Assembly (NCBI GenBank): GCA_963662155.1 | Contig: OY759274.1 | Coordinates: forward strand, 45,245,565-45,309,564 | Direction of reading: 5' to 3' | DNA: 64,000 nucleotides | DNA from: Lamellibrachia columna | Lineage: Eukaryota; Annelida; Polychaeta; Sabellida; Siboglinidae | Shown here: in pieces, positions 59,001 to 63,640 of the stretch | How positions within the stretch are numbered: the first letter of the stretch is position 1 | Layout of the letters: each line of letters starts with the position of its first letter | Translations under genes and position numbers: made by a program | Notes under the pieces: generated by a model | Databases searched by the model: none | Told to the model about the DNA's origin: nothing | Seen by the model: the letters and a program-made list of their open reading frames with translations, nothing else

Positions 59001-61629
59001 TGTCTTTGTAGATGATGACAGTCCCCGACGAATGTGACTAGTGGCTCTCCCTGCTGGAGCAGTATCGGGCTTGGCTGGCCCTGCTCTGCTCTTCGCTTCT
59101 TCCTTGGGTTTCGACTTCTGATCCCTGCGCGAGTCTATATGGGACACAACGTTGCCCCATTTACATTTTGTTGGAATGGTGCGTTTGTGGACGGAGGCAT
59201 TATCATCAGCATCCAGCTGCATCTTGGGAGGAGTCTTCCTGCCGGTTTGGTTGAGATCCAACTTGCGGGCAATGCTACTTTTACGTTTCTGCAACTCCGG
59301 TTTGGGGCAGTTGTTGGCGAGACTCTTCACGGCTGATACAGTCGCTTTCTTCTGATTCAACATGTTTTTGCTATTCTTCACCTCTAGCACCGTCTGGGGC
59401 ACCACTGCACCGCTCTTCTTCAGCACTGATGACTCCCTCTTCTGCAACAGGGATGGCTGCTTGTATCTCGGTGATACCTTCCCTGAGCTCACTGCAATCT
59501 GAGATGGACCTGACGGAACTATTGGAGGTTTCCTGCCCGCTTTCTCTGTACCAGATCTTGTTCTCTTCCGCTGGGTCACACCGGGAGCTGGGAATGCCTT
59601 CATTCTACTTTTCCCTATGGTCACCTTCCCTTTCCCACCTCCCTGTCTTTCGGGTTCCCTTCGAGTCTCACTAGGTGGTGCCAGTGGTTTCTCATGAATG
59701 TCTTCCCTTGTGGTGTCAACAGACCTGCCATGACTTGGCTCATCTGTGATGGCATCAATGCAACTATTACTATCTGATGTGAGTGAAAAATTTGGCTGAA
59801 TATGAGACGTGCTGGGGTAGTCATTGATTGGTGTTGATTGACAGACAGCGCACAGGTCGCGCTCACCTGACTGTGATGACAAATGAAAGTCGTTAGTGAC
59901 ATCACTCGGGCCCTGCAGGAAAAACAAAACAAGCAAGTTTTATTTACAAACAATTTGTGTTTTACATAAATGTTCTTACATCTAATTCTTAGCGTTTGTC
60001 ACACTTTTTTCTAACATAGCAAAAAGAGGAAACTGGGGAAAATGTTTAAGAACAACACTGGACCACACAAGAAGACAGAGAGGCTTTTGGTACAATGTTT
60101 AAGAACAACACTGGACCACCAAGAAGACAGAGAGGCTTTTGATACAATGTTTAAGAACAACACTGGACTACCAAGAAGACAGAGAGGCTTTTGATACAAT
60201 GTTTAAGAACAACACTGGACTATGCAAGAAGACAGAGAGGCTTTTGATACAATGTTTAAGAACAACACTGGACTATGCAAGAAGACAGAGAGGCTTTTGA
60301 TACAATGTTTAAGAACAACACTGGACTATGCAAGAAGACAGAGAGGCTTTTGATACAATGTTTAAGAACAACACTGGACTATGCAAGAAGACAGAGAGGC
60401 TTTTGATACAATGTTTAAGAACAACACTGGACTATGCAAGAAGACAGAGAGGCTTTTGATACAATGTTTAAGAACAACACTGGACTAGCAAGAAGACAGA
60501 GAGGCTTTTGATACAATGTTTAAGAACAACACTGGACTATGCAAGAAGAAAGAGAGGCTTTTGATACAATGTTTAAGAACAACACTGGACCAGCAAGAAG
60601 ACAGAAAGACTTTTGGTACAATGTTTAAGAACAACACTGGACTACCAAGAAGACAGAGAGGCTTTTGATACAATGTTTAAGAACAACACTGGACTATGCA
60701 AGAAGAAAGAGAGGCTTTTGATACAATGTTTAAGAACAACACTGGACCAGCAAGAAGACAGAAAGACTTTTGGTACAATGTTTAAGAACAACACTGGACT
60801 ACCAAGAAGACAGAGAGGCTTTTGATACAATACGCACAAATGTGATTATGAAAGAAAAGGAAAACTGATCGTGTGTTACTAAAACAATGGAAGAAAAATT
60901 GAACTTAACACAATATGGGGAAGATAGGCACCTAGGTTGAACATGCACTGTTCAAATGGATAGGAAAAAGTTAAATGGACACAGTGAGAGTTCAATATAA
61001 CTACTGGGAAGTGGACTTGGGGCTAATCACATGAATAATAACAACCCAACATAGGTGACATCAGTTCAATGTTTAGTTTAGTCTCAGATAAGTTTTGTAT
61101 GACATATAACTAATGTAACTTTTGGCATTTGGCCAGCCAATCTGACATATACGAATGTCAAGAGGAGTACATCTCAACAACAATCAGAAAGAAGAGATGG
61201 ACATACTTGGGCCTTGTGCCGAGAACGATGCCAGAAACTTAAGTGGAACTATCTTAAAAAAGAAAAAGGGAAGGCCTAAAGAAACCCTGAAAAGAACCGT
61301 TTTGAAAGAGGGAGAGGTTGTAAAACTCAAAACAATAGACAAGACGGCTGTTGTGGCTCAGCACAGAGGATGGTGATGTGTGACAGTTTCTGCCACATGA
61401 GACGCCCTTGGTGCAAGGGGGTAGAAGAAGAAGGGAATTTAACACACTGACCTGCTGTTCACTGACTGTCATTTCACCTTCTTCCATGCTGTCCACTGAA
61501 CCAGCTTCCTCTGAGAGCATTCTTGCAGTATCACTATTCTGTGCCATGGCGTGGCTGCCAACCTCCATAGCACGTCCCTCCGTCTGCACGCAGTCTTCAA
61601 CACCATCGGTCGGGTTGTTCATCCGGTTC
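28201..61629 (-). CDS. MTUS1: MTUS1/MTUS2 (ATIP)-family microtubule-associated protein gene, 12 coding exons, 5' incomplete
   Basis: Twelve minus-strand exons chain in consistent phase to 2872 bp, 956 codons and a TAA stop. Exons, 5' to 3': 61629-61452, 59912-58802, 57978-57886, 40226-39982, 39046-38965, 35328-35170, 32716-32555, 32409-32336, 31897-31805, 31187-31062, 29465-29368, 28651-28201. The N-terminal part is acidic, then basic and Ser/Pro/Lys/Arg-rich. The C-terminal half is coiled coil (Glu/Gln/Leu heptads) and contains VEALSVLINYL, YEQSLSEEQHRHKEHM and RESKANKRLSMNNEELAWRL. These match, in order, vertebrate MTUS1 blocks as I remember them ([43 protein letters not shown]). Family members bind microtubules and end-binding proteins and affect mitosis and cell migration; that role is inferred by homology. 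MTUS1 and MTUS2 cannot be told apart here, and an invertebrate may have a single ancestor of both. The first exon found starts in mid-codon, so at least one upstream exon is missing. Confidence 0.85.
28690..28775 (-). mobile_element. Short LINE-tail-like fragment inside the last intron
   Basis: The reverse strand shows CTGTAAAGCACTGTG...GTCGCTATATAAAAATATA, like the end of CR1/L2-type tails, next to an (AAT)n stretch. It begins about 40 bp upstream of the acceptor of the last MTUS-like exon. Confidence 0.4.
29368..29465 (-). CDS. MTUS1: MTUS-like exon, 98 bp, coiled coil
   Basis: Acceptor CATCATATGTCCAG|CTG and donor GAGAA|GTGAGTG; phase 0 in, 2 out. It encodes LEELPVAQEKVLCLQQKVEN and LEAIIHIRSSNEK. 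It parallels the region just before the C-terminal ATIP block. The acceptor pyrimidine tract is weak. Confidence 0.75.
30184..31057. repeat. 35 bp minisatellite abutting the GC donor, about 25 copies
   Basis: Plus-strand unit GGGTACATGAGTGGGTACTC + AC(C/A)CACTGACTGACA. The proximal units have ACCC and the later ones ACAC. In gene sense every unit reads ...GTCAGTG(G/T)GTGAGTACC. The array starts within a few bases of the exon end at 31,062. Its only length variant, an extra ACTCACAC, lies next to the exon. Confidence 0.95.
31062..31187 (-). CDS. MTUS1: MTUS-like exon, 126 bp, with GC splice donor
   Basis: Acceptor CTCTGTCACCAG|GTG and donor AAACAG|GCAAGT; phase 0 in and out. It encodes EPYKYMRDEIDSLKCVMELR NEEIQGLRLQKGKLAKQ, cited here in two parts. 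It parallels the vertebrate segment with [20 protein letters not shown]. The donor is GC rather than GT but otherwise matches the consensus exactly. Only this donor keeps the frame into the next exon; the GT four bases downstream would shift it. A 35 bp minisatellite starts immediately after the donor. Confidence 0.8.
31805..31897 (-). CDS. MTUS1: MTUS-like exon, 93 bp, coiled coil
   Basis: Acceptor TGTATGTTGACAG|GAG and donor AAG|GTACG; phase 0 in and out. It encodes 31 residues (EKVEHLKSECDSLRHSQQVN...), an uninterrupted helical heptad region. Confidence 0.75.
31920..32290. repeat. Degenerate 'ACATTAGAC' tandem sequence in two introns
   Basis: Short imperfect repeats (CTACATTAGACCACCC, CTACATTAGACAACTC and so on, period about 17-18 bp) occur at 31,925-31,995 and 32,135-32,290. 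They interrupt A/T-rich intron sequence. Confidence 0.7.
32336..32409 (-). CDS. MTUS1: MTUS-like exon, 74 bp, coiled coil
   Basis: Acceptor TTCATACTTGCAG|AT and donor TCG|GTAAGTT; phase 1 in, 0 out. It encodes DLQHEHAIKLEEITTRFQDI and KCSLS. The intron before it (145 bp) is the shortest in the gene. Confidence 0.75.
32555..32716 (-). CDS. MTUS1: MTUS-like exon, 162 bp, coiled coil
   Basis: Acceptor TTATTATCCTACAG|TT and donor ACAG|GTGAGTC; phase 1 in and out. It encodes HRDTEASLKESYEQSLSEEQ and then HRHKEHMSLCEQERQQSMQR. It parallels the vertebrate stretch with [17 protein letters not shown]. The large 39 bp minisatellite begins about 30 bp upstream of its acceptor. Confidence 0.85.
32745..34862. 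repeat. 39 bp minisatellite, about 54 copies
   Basis: Plus-strand unit AATCCT(G/C/A)AGGAA(G/C)CCATG + CT(A/G)AGAGACACAGCAAACC + AG. It lies in the intron between 35,170 and 32,716, close to the acceptor. 39 is divisible by 3, so a 699-codon plus-strand ORF and long minus-strand ORFs run through it. Most unit differences change amino acids in the plus frame (E/Q/K, A/P/S, N/I), which argues against a selected protein. Seven- and nine-unit higher-order blocks are visible. Confidence 0.95.
34930..35075. repeat. A/T-rich intron sequence with (TA)n tract
   Basis: (TA)n of about 40 bp at 35,031-35,070, about 100 bp from the exon ending at 35,170. Confidence 0.85.
35170..35328 (-). CDS. MTUS1: MTUS-like exon, 159 bp, coiled coil
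   Basis: Acceptor TTTGTTGCAG|AA and donor CAAG|GTCAGG; phase 1 in and out. It encodes EQLIIQRDALINEIQCIKQQ followed by a Glu/Gln/His-rich helix ending in HQVQLEQ, a classic heptad pattern with no proline. Position and composition fit the central ATIP coiled coil. Confidence 0.8.
35436..35715. repeat. 32 bp minisatellite, first block
   Basis: Units of TTCCCTGGTTGTC(C/T)AG(G/T)GA + GG(T/A)GACTAGA. Same family as 37,848-38,955; the two blocks are separated by a LINE fragment and a 30 bp array. Confidence 0.9.
35836..36060 (+). mobile_element. LINE fragment (same family as 11.2-11.8 kb)
   Basis: SRFDYCNSLYHNIALKDKLF, QYHFLNHCTGSLSNIALFL and IKHFHPSNQ match the 11.5 kb fragment residue by residue over long runs. 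Only the RT C-terminal part remains, with frame changes. Confidence 0.7.
36110..37003. repeat. Tandem segmental duplication, about 240 bp repeated at 36,110 and 36,762
   Basis: ACATAAGACAAATGTACAAA...ATCCATGACAAAATCTTTCG...GATAACTAGGGGGTG occurs at about 36,110-36,340 and 36,762-36,993. It is almost identical, and each copy is followed by the start of the 30 bp array. A unit of about 650 bp including the short array was therefore duplicated, and the second array then expanded. Confidence 0.85.
36343..36500. repeat. 30 bp minisatellite, short block
   Basis: Units GCTAATGGAGATGGTTGGAG + CTCTGGACTG, about 5 copies, some lacking GCTAAT. Confidence 0.9.
37004..37768. repeat. 30 bp minisatellite, long block, about 25 copies
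   Basis: Same unit as 36,343-36,500. Variants CTCTGG/CTATGG and GGAG/GGGG alternate in blocks, and 24 bp units lacking GCTAAT occur at about 37,092, 37,480 and 37,738. Confidence 0.95.
37848..38955. repeat. 32 bp minisatellite, second block, reaching the splice donor at 38,965
   Basis: About 35 units of AGAGAGTTCCCTGGTTGTCC + AG(T/G)GAGGAGACT. Units become more diverged toward the exon (GTAAAGGGAGCTGACTAG, AGGGCAGTGACTAG). A block of about 180 bp occurs twice, at about 38,470-38,620 and 38,640-38,790. Confidence 0.95.
38965..39046 (-). CDS. MTUS1: MTUS-like exon, 82 bp, coiled coil
   Basis: Acceptor TTATGTTTTCAG|TTG and donor ACACAG|GTGAG; phase 0 in, 1 out. It encodes LNAFSCPRVTARLEQSQAQL and AQVRQHT, an amphipathic Gln/Leu-rich helix. 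A 32 bp minisatellite starts within about 10 bp of the donor on the intron side. Confidence 0.75.
39176..39258. repeat. 15 bp tandem repeat, about 5 copies
   Basis: Unit AAAGAACACCAATAC. A TGTATGTT octamer repeat follows at 39,327-39,355. Both lie in the intron between exons 40,226-39,982 and 39,046-38,965. Confidence 0.9.
39982..40226 (-). CDS. MTUS1: MTUS-like common exon, start of conserved C-terminal half
   Basis: 245 bp, phase 1 in, 0 out. The acceptor is TTTGATCCTTCAG|AC and the donor is AAC|GTGAGTG. It encodes QRRSGSSSVTKPS..., then a helical segment (HHLEALCEARTKQLNHARVE) and VEALSVLINYLCDN. The last motif parallels the [13 protein letters not shown] block at the start of the conserved vertebrate ATIP coiled coil. 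It is the first exon shared by the long and the predicted short isoform. Confidence 0.8.
40590..42215. repeat. 44 bp minisatellite, about 37 copies
   Basis: Unit AGTTTGACCCTACCAAGTAT + AACTGCTGCAGGAGCAACAC + AGCA. Variants are CTGCTGCTGCAGTAGCAACA-CAAGA and ATATGACC. They recur in a fixed order, so the array has higher-order structure. It lies 360 bp upstream of the acceptor of exon 40,226-39,982. Confidence 0.95.
42268..42955. repeat. 35 bp minisatellite, about 20 copies
   Basis: Unit GAGTTACACAGGGTGTTGCA + GTGCTGAGCTATATA, very homogeneous (GAGATATATA and GAGCCATATA variants). It adjoins the 44 bp array but is unrelated in sequence. Confidence 0.95.
42960..44235. other. Intron sequence without recognised feature
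   Basis: ORFs up to 71 codons without motifs; A/T-rich. Confidence 0.4.
44240..44660 (+). repeat. Dispersed repeat, copy 2 (first at 21,360-21,860)
   Basis: See the 21.4 kb copy for shared motifs. This copy lies in the 17.7 kb intron, and the 84 bp palindrome begins right after it. Confidence 0.6.
44694..44777. repeat. 84 bp near-perfect palindrome
   Basis: Arms 44,694-44,735 and 44,736-44,777 are reverse complements with one mismatch and no loop (centre CAAC|GTTG). The arm starts GATTTTCTTCTAATCACAAC. It could extrude as a cruciform. Confidence 0.9.
45005..45245 (+). mobile_element. Two short LINE 3' end fragments (53-55 kb family)
   Basis: At 45,010-45,075, ATAAGCCAATGGCTTCCTTG and ATAGCAGCATTGTTAAAA; at about 45,207-45,246, GTTTTTGCTTCGGATGGCAA and TCTTGTTAAATC. 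Both are reverse complements of the family's terminal sequence at 53.14-53.22 kb. The second lies about 25 bp from the candidate donor at 45,269. Confidence 0.55.
45269..45371 (-). CDS. Candidate third alternative first exon of the MTUS-like gene
   Basis: The ATG at 45371-45369 opens 34 codons (MPWKGGYRQLKANVGDTCDR...) ending in phase 1 at a strong donor GTGG|GTGAGTC. This is the phase needed to join the exon at 40226. The frame is open further upstream to about 45461. I recognise no homologue of the peptide, and a phase match has a one-in-three chance of arising by luck. A LINE 3' fragment follows within 30 bp. It could equally be a spurious donor in intron sequence. Confidence 0.3.
45390..46370. 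other. Intron sequence without recognised feature
   Basis: Short ORFs only. A degenerate repeat around GACATCA(T/C)CA.ACCATGTA occurs at about 46,180-46,290. Confidence 0.4.
46378..46640. repeat. 31 bp minisatellite, about 8 copies
   Basis: Unit AAAGCCATGATGTTGTCCTG + GATGACAACTG. Outer copies are diverged (GGTCATGAGG, GGCCATGAGG), and single GAAGGCTAA/AAGCCAATGG motifs continue to about 46,880, suggesting a longer, decayed array. Confidence 0.9.
46640..47925. other. Intron sequence, unassigned ORF
   Basis: A 106-codon plus ORF at 47,644-47,964 (MGYFVDKQSPNLPPPAGNGL...) matches nothing I know and partly overlaps the 62 bp array, so it is unlikely to be a gene. Confidence 0.35.
47930..48470. 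repeat. 62/70 bp minisatellite, about 8 copies
   Basis: The unit contains CCACTGAACTAAGACAGACA, AAGCCACACC(A/G)CTAGTCTT and ACACACGTACATACAG. Some units gain 8 bp (ACATACAT). The G/A variant at CACC(A/G)CTAG follows unit length class. Confidence 0.95.
48475..51215. other. Intron sequence without recognised gene
   Basis: A/T-rich; four 16 bp copies of CTGATCCCATGTAGAC at 49,370-49,438 and a short (GCGT)n-like patch at 49,950-49,975. No TE recognised. Confidence 0.4.
51225..51820. repeat. About 68 bp minisatellite next to the ATIP1-like exon donor
   Basis: About 9 diverged units contain GACATGTCTATACATAAGAC, ACAAGTCAGTGGCATGTCAA and TCTTGACCTGCTAGATGACA. The last unit ends about 15 bp from the donor at 51,836. 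Confidence 0.85.
51836..51920 (-). CDS. MTUS1: Alternative first exon of the MTUS-like gene (ATIP1-like short isoform)
   Basis: The ATG at 51920-51918 opens 28 codons (MLSRSMLMLVLYLRKEMLRR...) and ends one base into a codon at a strong donor, GCAG|GTACGAG. The phase fits the exon at 40226 (G|AC, Asp), and the spliced product is 1575 bp = 524 aa plus stop. Vertebrate ATIP1 uses its own first exon with a similar start: Met, then hydrophobic and basic residues including L/I-R-L and RNLRL-like runs, before the shared coiled coil. Resemblance, location inside the large intron and phase agree, but no transcript was seen. The upstream sequence in sense is pyrimidine-rich (51921-52150) and no TATA box is evident. 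Had it been an internal exon, its acceptor would have to lie in that pyrimidine-rich stretch. Confidence 0.6.
51925..52155. repeat. Purine-rich GGGATGA(A/G)AAGG tract upstream of the ATIP1-like exon
   Basis: Degenerate repeats of GGGATGAGAAGGGATGAA... on the plus strand (polypyrimidine in gene sense). It could belong to the 5' UTR or promoter of the short isoform, or form H-DNA. No TATA or Inr is distinguishable. Confidence 0.6.
52210..52650. other. Unassigned sequence upstream of the ATIP1-like exon
   Basis: A plus-strand ORF of 149 codons (MLLLTEIIVYFPVSCTLPLV...) lacks motifs or splice context. It may include promoter sequence for the minus-strand short isoform, but nothing decides this. 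Confidence 0.3.
52660..53105. mobile_element. AATTCCAATT-rich element with inverted ends (putative non-autonomous DNA transposon)
   Basis: The left end is GGGTCAAATTACATTATATC and the right end on the reverse strand is GGGGTCAATTACACTGTAAT. Both sides are loaded with CAATTCCAATT-type motifs and the interior is A/T-rich without an ORF. Target duplication is not clear. Confidence 0.5.
53130..55025 (-). mobile_element. Jockey/CR1-type LINE with internal deletion removing RT motif A
   Basis: Minus ORFs of 307 codons (54,985-54,062) and 262 codons (54,135-53,347) belong to one RT. Motifs include RRTRKDKDYANYKEALNTAT, NKSPGMDGIPPKLLMETVEQ, WKEANIIPLFKKGSRNKSEN and SSQHGFLKARSCLTNML. After that, ITKWIDEGS jumps straight to TDRRQRVVVDGE, so the catalytic FxKAFDxVPH segment (about 45-50 residues) is missing. 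A frameshift follows before GVPQGSVLGPLLFLIYIND. Motif C reads FAEDTTVF instead of the usual ADD. The tail LTTLETRRLRADQIEIFRIL matches a widespread animal LINE family. The 5' part is truncated; the copy is inactive. Confidence 0.85.
55161..55614. mobile_element. 454 bp MITE-like element, copy 1
   Basis: Starts GGAGTCAGACCACAGTTGAA and ends GGTCAACTGTGGTCTTACCC + C. The ends are inverted repeats of about 18 bp with a few mismatches. There is no ORF. The copy at 57,249 has the same length and differs at only a handful of positions. Confidence 0.8.
55620..57245. other. Intron sequence between two MITE-like copies
   Basis: No gene recognised; plus ORFs of 128 and 114 codons at 56,068-56,470 overlap in two frames and lack motifs. 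GGTTAGCTAG(A/G)GATGGGG repeats about 4 times at 56,485-56,575. Confidence 0.4.
57249..57702. mobile_element. 454 bp MITE-like element, copy 2
   Basis: Same ends and length as the 55,161 copy, same orientation, very few differences. It ends about 180 bp from the MTUS-like exon at 57,886-57,978. Confidence 0.8.
57886..57978 (-). CDS. MTUS1: MTUS-like exon, 93 bp
   Basis: The acceptor is TTTGTTTTTCAG and the donor is CTCA|GTGAGTAG. The phase is 1 in and 1 out. It encodes a basic peptide (AMKKKRDISHSLRKTAPSRE...). Joined to the exon at 40226 it makes codon A|AC (Asn). The intron that follows is 17.7 kb and contains the alternative first exon(s), a LINE, two MITE-like copies and several minisatellites. 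Confidence 0.75.
57985..58795. other. Intron of the MTUS-like gene
   Basis: 823 bp intron between exons 59,912-58,802 and 57,978-57,886. It has no recognised element, and an 81-codon plus ORF without motifs. Confidence 0.6.
58802..59912 (-). CDS. MTUS1: MTUS-like large exon, basic Ser/Pro/Lys-rich region
   Basis: 1111 bp, phase 0 in and phase 1 out. The acceptor is TTTTCCTGCAG|GGC and the donor is ATTG|GTGAGT. It encodes about 370 residues of low complexity rich in Ser, Pro, Lys and Arg, e.g. KVSPRYKQPSLLQKRESSVL and KKSGAVVPQ. One open frame spans the whole exon. Long MTUS1 (ATIP3) carries a comparable basic, disordered microtubule-binding region ahead of its coiled coil, encoded by large exons; the parallel is in composition and position, not a residue alignment. 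Two acidic, Ser-rich stretches near the start look like phosphorylation-rich linkers. Confidence 0.8.
60030..60830. repeat. 53 bp minisatellite, about 15 copies
   Basis: Plus unit AAGAAGACAGAGAGGCTTTT + GATACAATGTTTAAGAACAA + CACTGGACTATGC, with some units ACCAC or AGC instead of ATGC. In gene sense each ATGC-type unit reads CCTCTCTGTCTTCTTGCATA|G. The array starts 120 bp upstream of the acceptor at 59,912. Two three-unit blocks with AAAGACTTTTGGTAC recur about 190 bp apart. Confidence 0.95.
60831..61148. other. Intron sequence without recognised feature
   Basis: Spacer between the 53 bp array and the RTE fragment; A-rich. Confidence 0.5.
61149..61437 (+). mobile_element. RTE-type LINE 3' end fragment
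   Basis: Plus translation gives KKGRPKETLKRTVLKEGEVV, KTIDKTAVVAQHRGW and, after a frame change, a degraded C-terminal end. GR.K.TW.RTV and the extreme C-terminus are typical of RTE polyproteins like the one at 12.9 kb, which lacks this part. It ends in GTAGAAGAAGAAG, the short repeat tail of RTE elements. The tail stops about 15 bp from the splice donor at 61,452. Confidence 0.7.
61452..61629 (-). CDS. MTUS1: MTUS-like exon (first recognised, N-terminal acidic region)
   Basis: 178 bp. The acceptor is ...GTGCCACCAG and the donor is CAG|GTCAGT. One base completes a codon begun upstream, then N-R-M-N-N-P...; the exon ends in phase 0. The peptide is acidic (SEEAGSVDSMEEGEMTVSEQ). The in-frame ATG at 61622-61620 could be a start if there were no upstream exon, but the good acceptor just before it suggests an internal exon. 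The donor lies about 15 bp from the tail of an RTE LINE fragment. Confidence 0.6.
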
Positions 61630-61639
61630 CTGGTGGCAC

Positions 61640-62840
61640 AGTATTCACAATATTAGTGTATCAAGCACATAAACATAAAAACTAATAAAATATATTATGG
61701 GATTATCTTAATATTGACGGATGAAATAACAGTTTACCGATCAATCCTTTAACTGTTAGGAGAAGAAAACATTTTCAGAACTCAGAAATGAGAGATAATT
61801 TTGTAGATGAACTCTTGATAGATATATAATAATTTACACCTAGTGTCAATTCAGGGTACATTAAGTAATATTTCAGGTGTTAGTTTATATTGGTTAAAAA
61901 ATGTATGAATGGACAATGGCAATGACCTTCAAGGTTAAATATCAAAGTGTGTATCCAAAATGTTATCCCAAATTTAACAGTGTATTTTTTACATATCACA
62001 CAAGAGTTTTATTAAGTTGCATTTCACCAGGGACCACAACATTTGCCAGCAAGCTATATCACTGTCTAGCATCTCTGGAGGCAACAGTGGGTTCAGTGAG
62101 TGCAGCCACTGCTATCCTTTGATATGTAATACCATGCCTGTCAAGCCATGTTGCAACTTGTAGTATATTAGTAGGTTCCCTAAAAAACACAAAATACTTC
62201 CCATCTACAACCTGGAGGGTCAGACATTTCTATTCTAGGGATGCACTTGTGTTAAAAAAATGAGGGAAAGGGGTGTTTTTCAATGTTTTTCCTCTGTGGT
62301 TTATGCTTGACTGGAACTGTGCATTAATCAATCTCCTGGTGCATAGATAATGACACCAGAATGACAGTACATGTTGGATGTCACATAAGATCCCAGATCA
62401 GTATTTTACTTCCAGGTTCATGACATACAAATAAAGTGCTGGTGAATTTTGAGGTGGTAGGATGTTTTGTGCCCTGAAAAAGTAGTATATGAACAGTGAA
62501 AGTGGCACATTTTGCAGACAACGAGACTTCTGCCATAGAGAAGCATATATTACCAGTGGTAGAAGGACCCCTGGTGTGCGAAGACAGGATCAGGTTTGTT
62601 TGGGTGACAAATGACTGGCAGCATGTTCCATGTTGAATTTTTTGAAAACCAAATTGAAGGGTTATAAGAGTTTGATACGATCGCTAAATCACCCGTATGC
62701 TCCATAAGCGCCATAGCAGCAGCCAGTGAACACAGGACTTTGGTCCAATCAAGGTGAAGGCCATCTCCCCTCATCAAAAACCATGTTGGTGGGATGTTGA
62801 CGTCTCCTTCCCAGTCATTTGGGTGGCTGCTTTAGAGGGT
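61640..62840. other. Upstream intron or 5' region, no exon recognised
   Basis: Should contain, or lead to, the missing upstream exon. The minus ORF at 62,777-62,550 (MMRGDGLHLDWTKVL...) has no motif I recognise. Confidence 0.4.
62288..62345. repeat. 58 bp direct repeat, copy 1 (second at 63,583-63,640)
   Basis: TTTCCTCTGTGGTTTATGCT...AATCTCCTGGTGCATA is identical at both sites, 1.3 kb apart and in the same orientation. Confidence 0.85.
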
Positions 62841-62844
62841 TCTA

Positions 62845-62848
<4 letters not shown>

Positions 62849-62927
<79 letters not shown>

Positions 62928-62967
62928 TATATATAAATATATATATATATCCCTGGAAATATACCCC

Positions 62968-63055
<88 letters not shown>

Positions 63056-63073
63056 GGGGTATATTTCCAGGGA
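62849..63073. repeat. (TA)n tracts carrying a 23 bp inverted repeat
   Basis: Two long TA tracts (62,849-62,948 and about 62,972-63,050). The second is enclosed by TCCCTGGAAATATACCCCTT at 62,950 and its exact reverse complement ending at 63,073. The whole can fold into one hairpin. Confidence 0.9.
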
Positions 63074-63220
63074 AATTAAGTATCCAGAAGGAGTATAGTT
63101 TCAGTGAATAAATCCCCCAAAAGGGGTTTTATTTTTTGTACCTGTGAACTAACACAGATTATCGGAATGATCCCCCCGGGGAGAACATCTTGGTTTGCTT
63201 GGAACCACAATCACGAAAAA

Positions 63221-63520
63221 GTATATATACCTAGACCAGTGCATATCACGTAGGTGTTCAACAAGTTGAGTTACTTTATGCAACAAGCATATGGAGTGGC
63301 AACACTGCGTGGGTAAAACAGTATATATACCTAGACCAGTGCATATCACGTAGGTGTTCAACAAGTTGAGTTACTTTATGCAACAAGCATATGGAGTGGC
63401 AACACTGCGTGGGTAAAACAGTATATATACCTAGACCAGTGCATATCACGTAGGTGTTCAACAAGTTCAGTTACTTTATGCAACAAGCATATGGAGTGGC
63501 AACACTGCGTGGGTAAAACA
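63221..63520. repeat. 100 bp tandem repeat, 3 copies
   Basis: Each copy starts GTATATATACCTAGACCAGT and contains ACTTTATGCAACAAGCATAT. The three copies are nearly identical (one G/C change in the third), so the expansion is recent. Confidence 0.95.
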
Positions 63521-63582
63521 GCAACCAGATGGGCTTTTCGTGTTCTAAGAAGTGATATAAATATACGCTGCTGTGAGCAGTA

Positions 63583-63640
63583 TTTCCTCTGTGGTTTATG
63601 CTTGACTGGAACTGTGCATTAATCAATCTCCTGGTGCATA
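63583..63640. repeat. 58 bp direct repeat, copy 2
   Basis: Identical to 62,288-62,345. The repeat pair brackets the TA hairpin and the 100 bp triplication. Confidence 0.85.

Noticed and set aside
63221..63520. Functional origin or centromeric satellite
   Set aside because: Only three copies of 100 bp; too few to support either reading.
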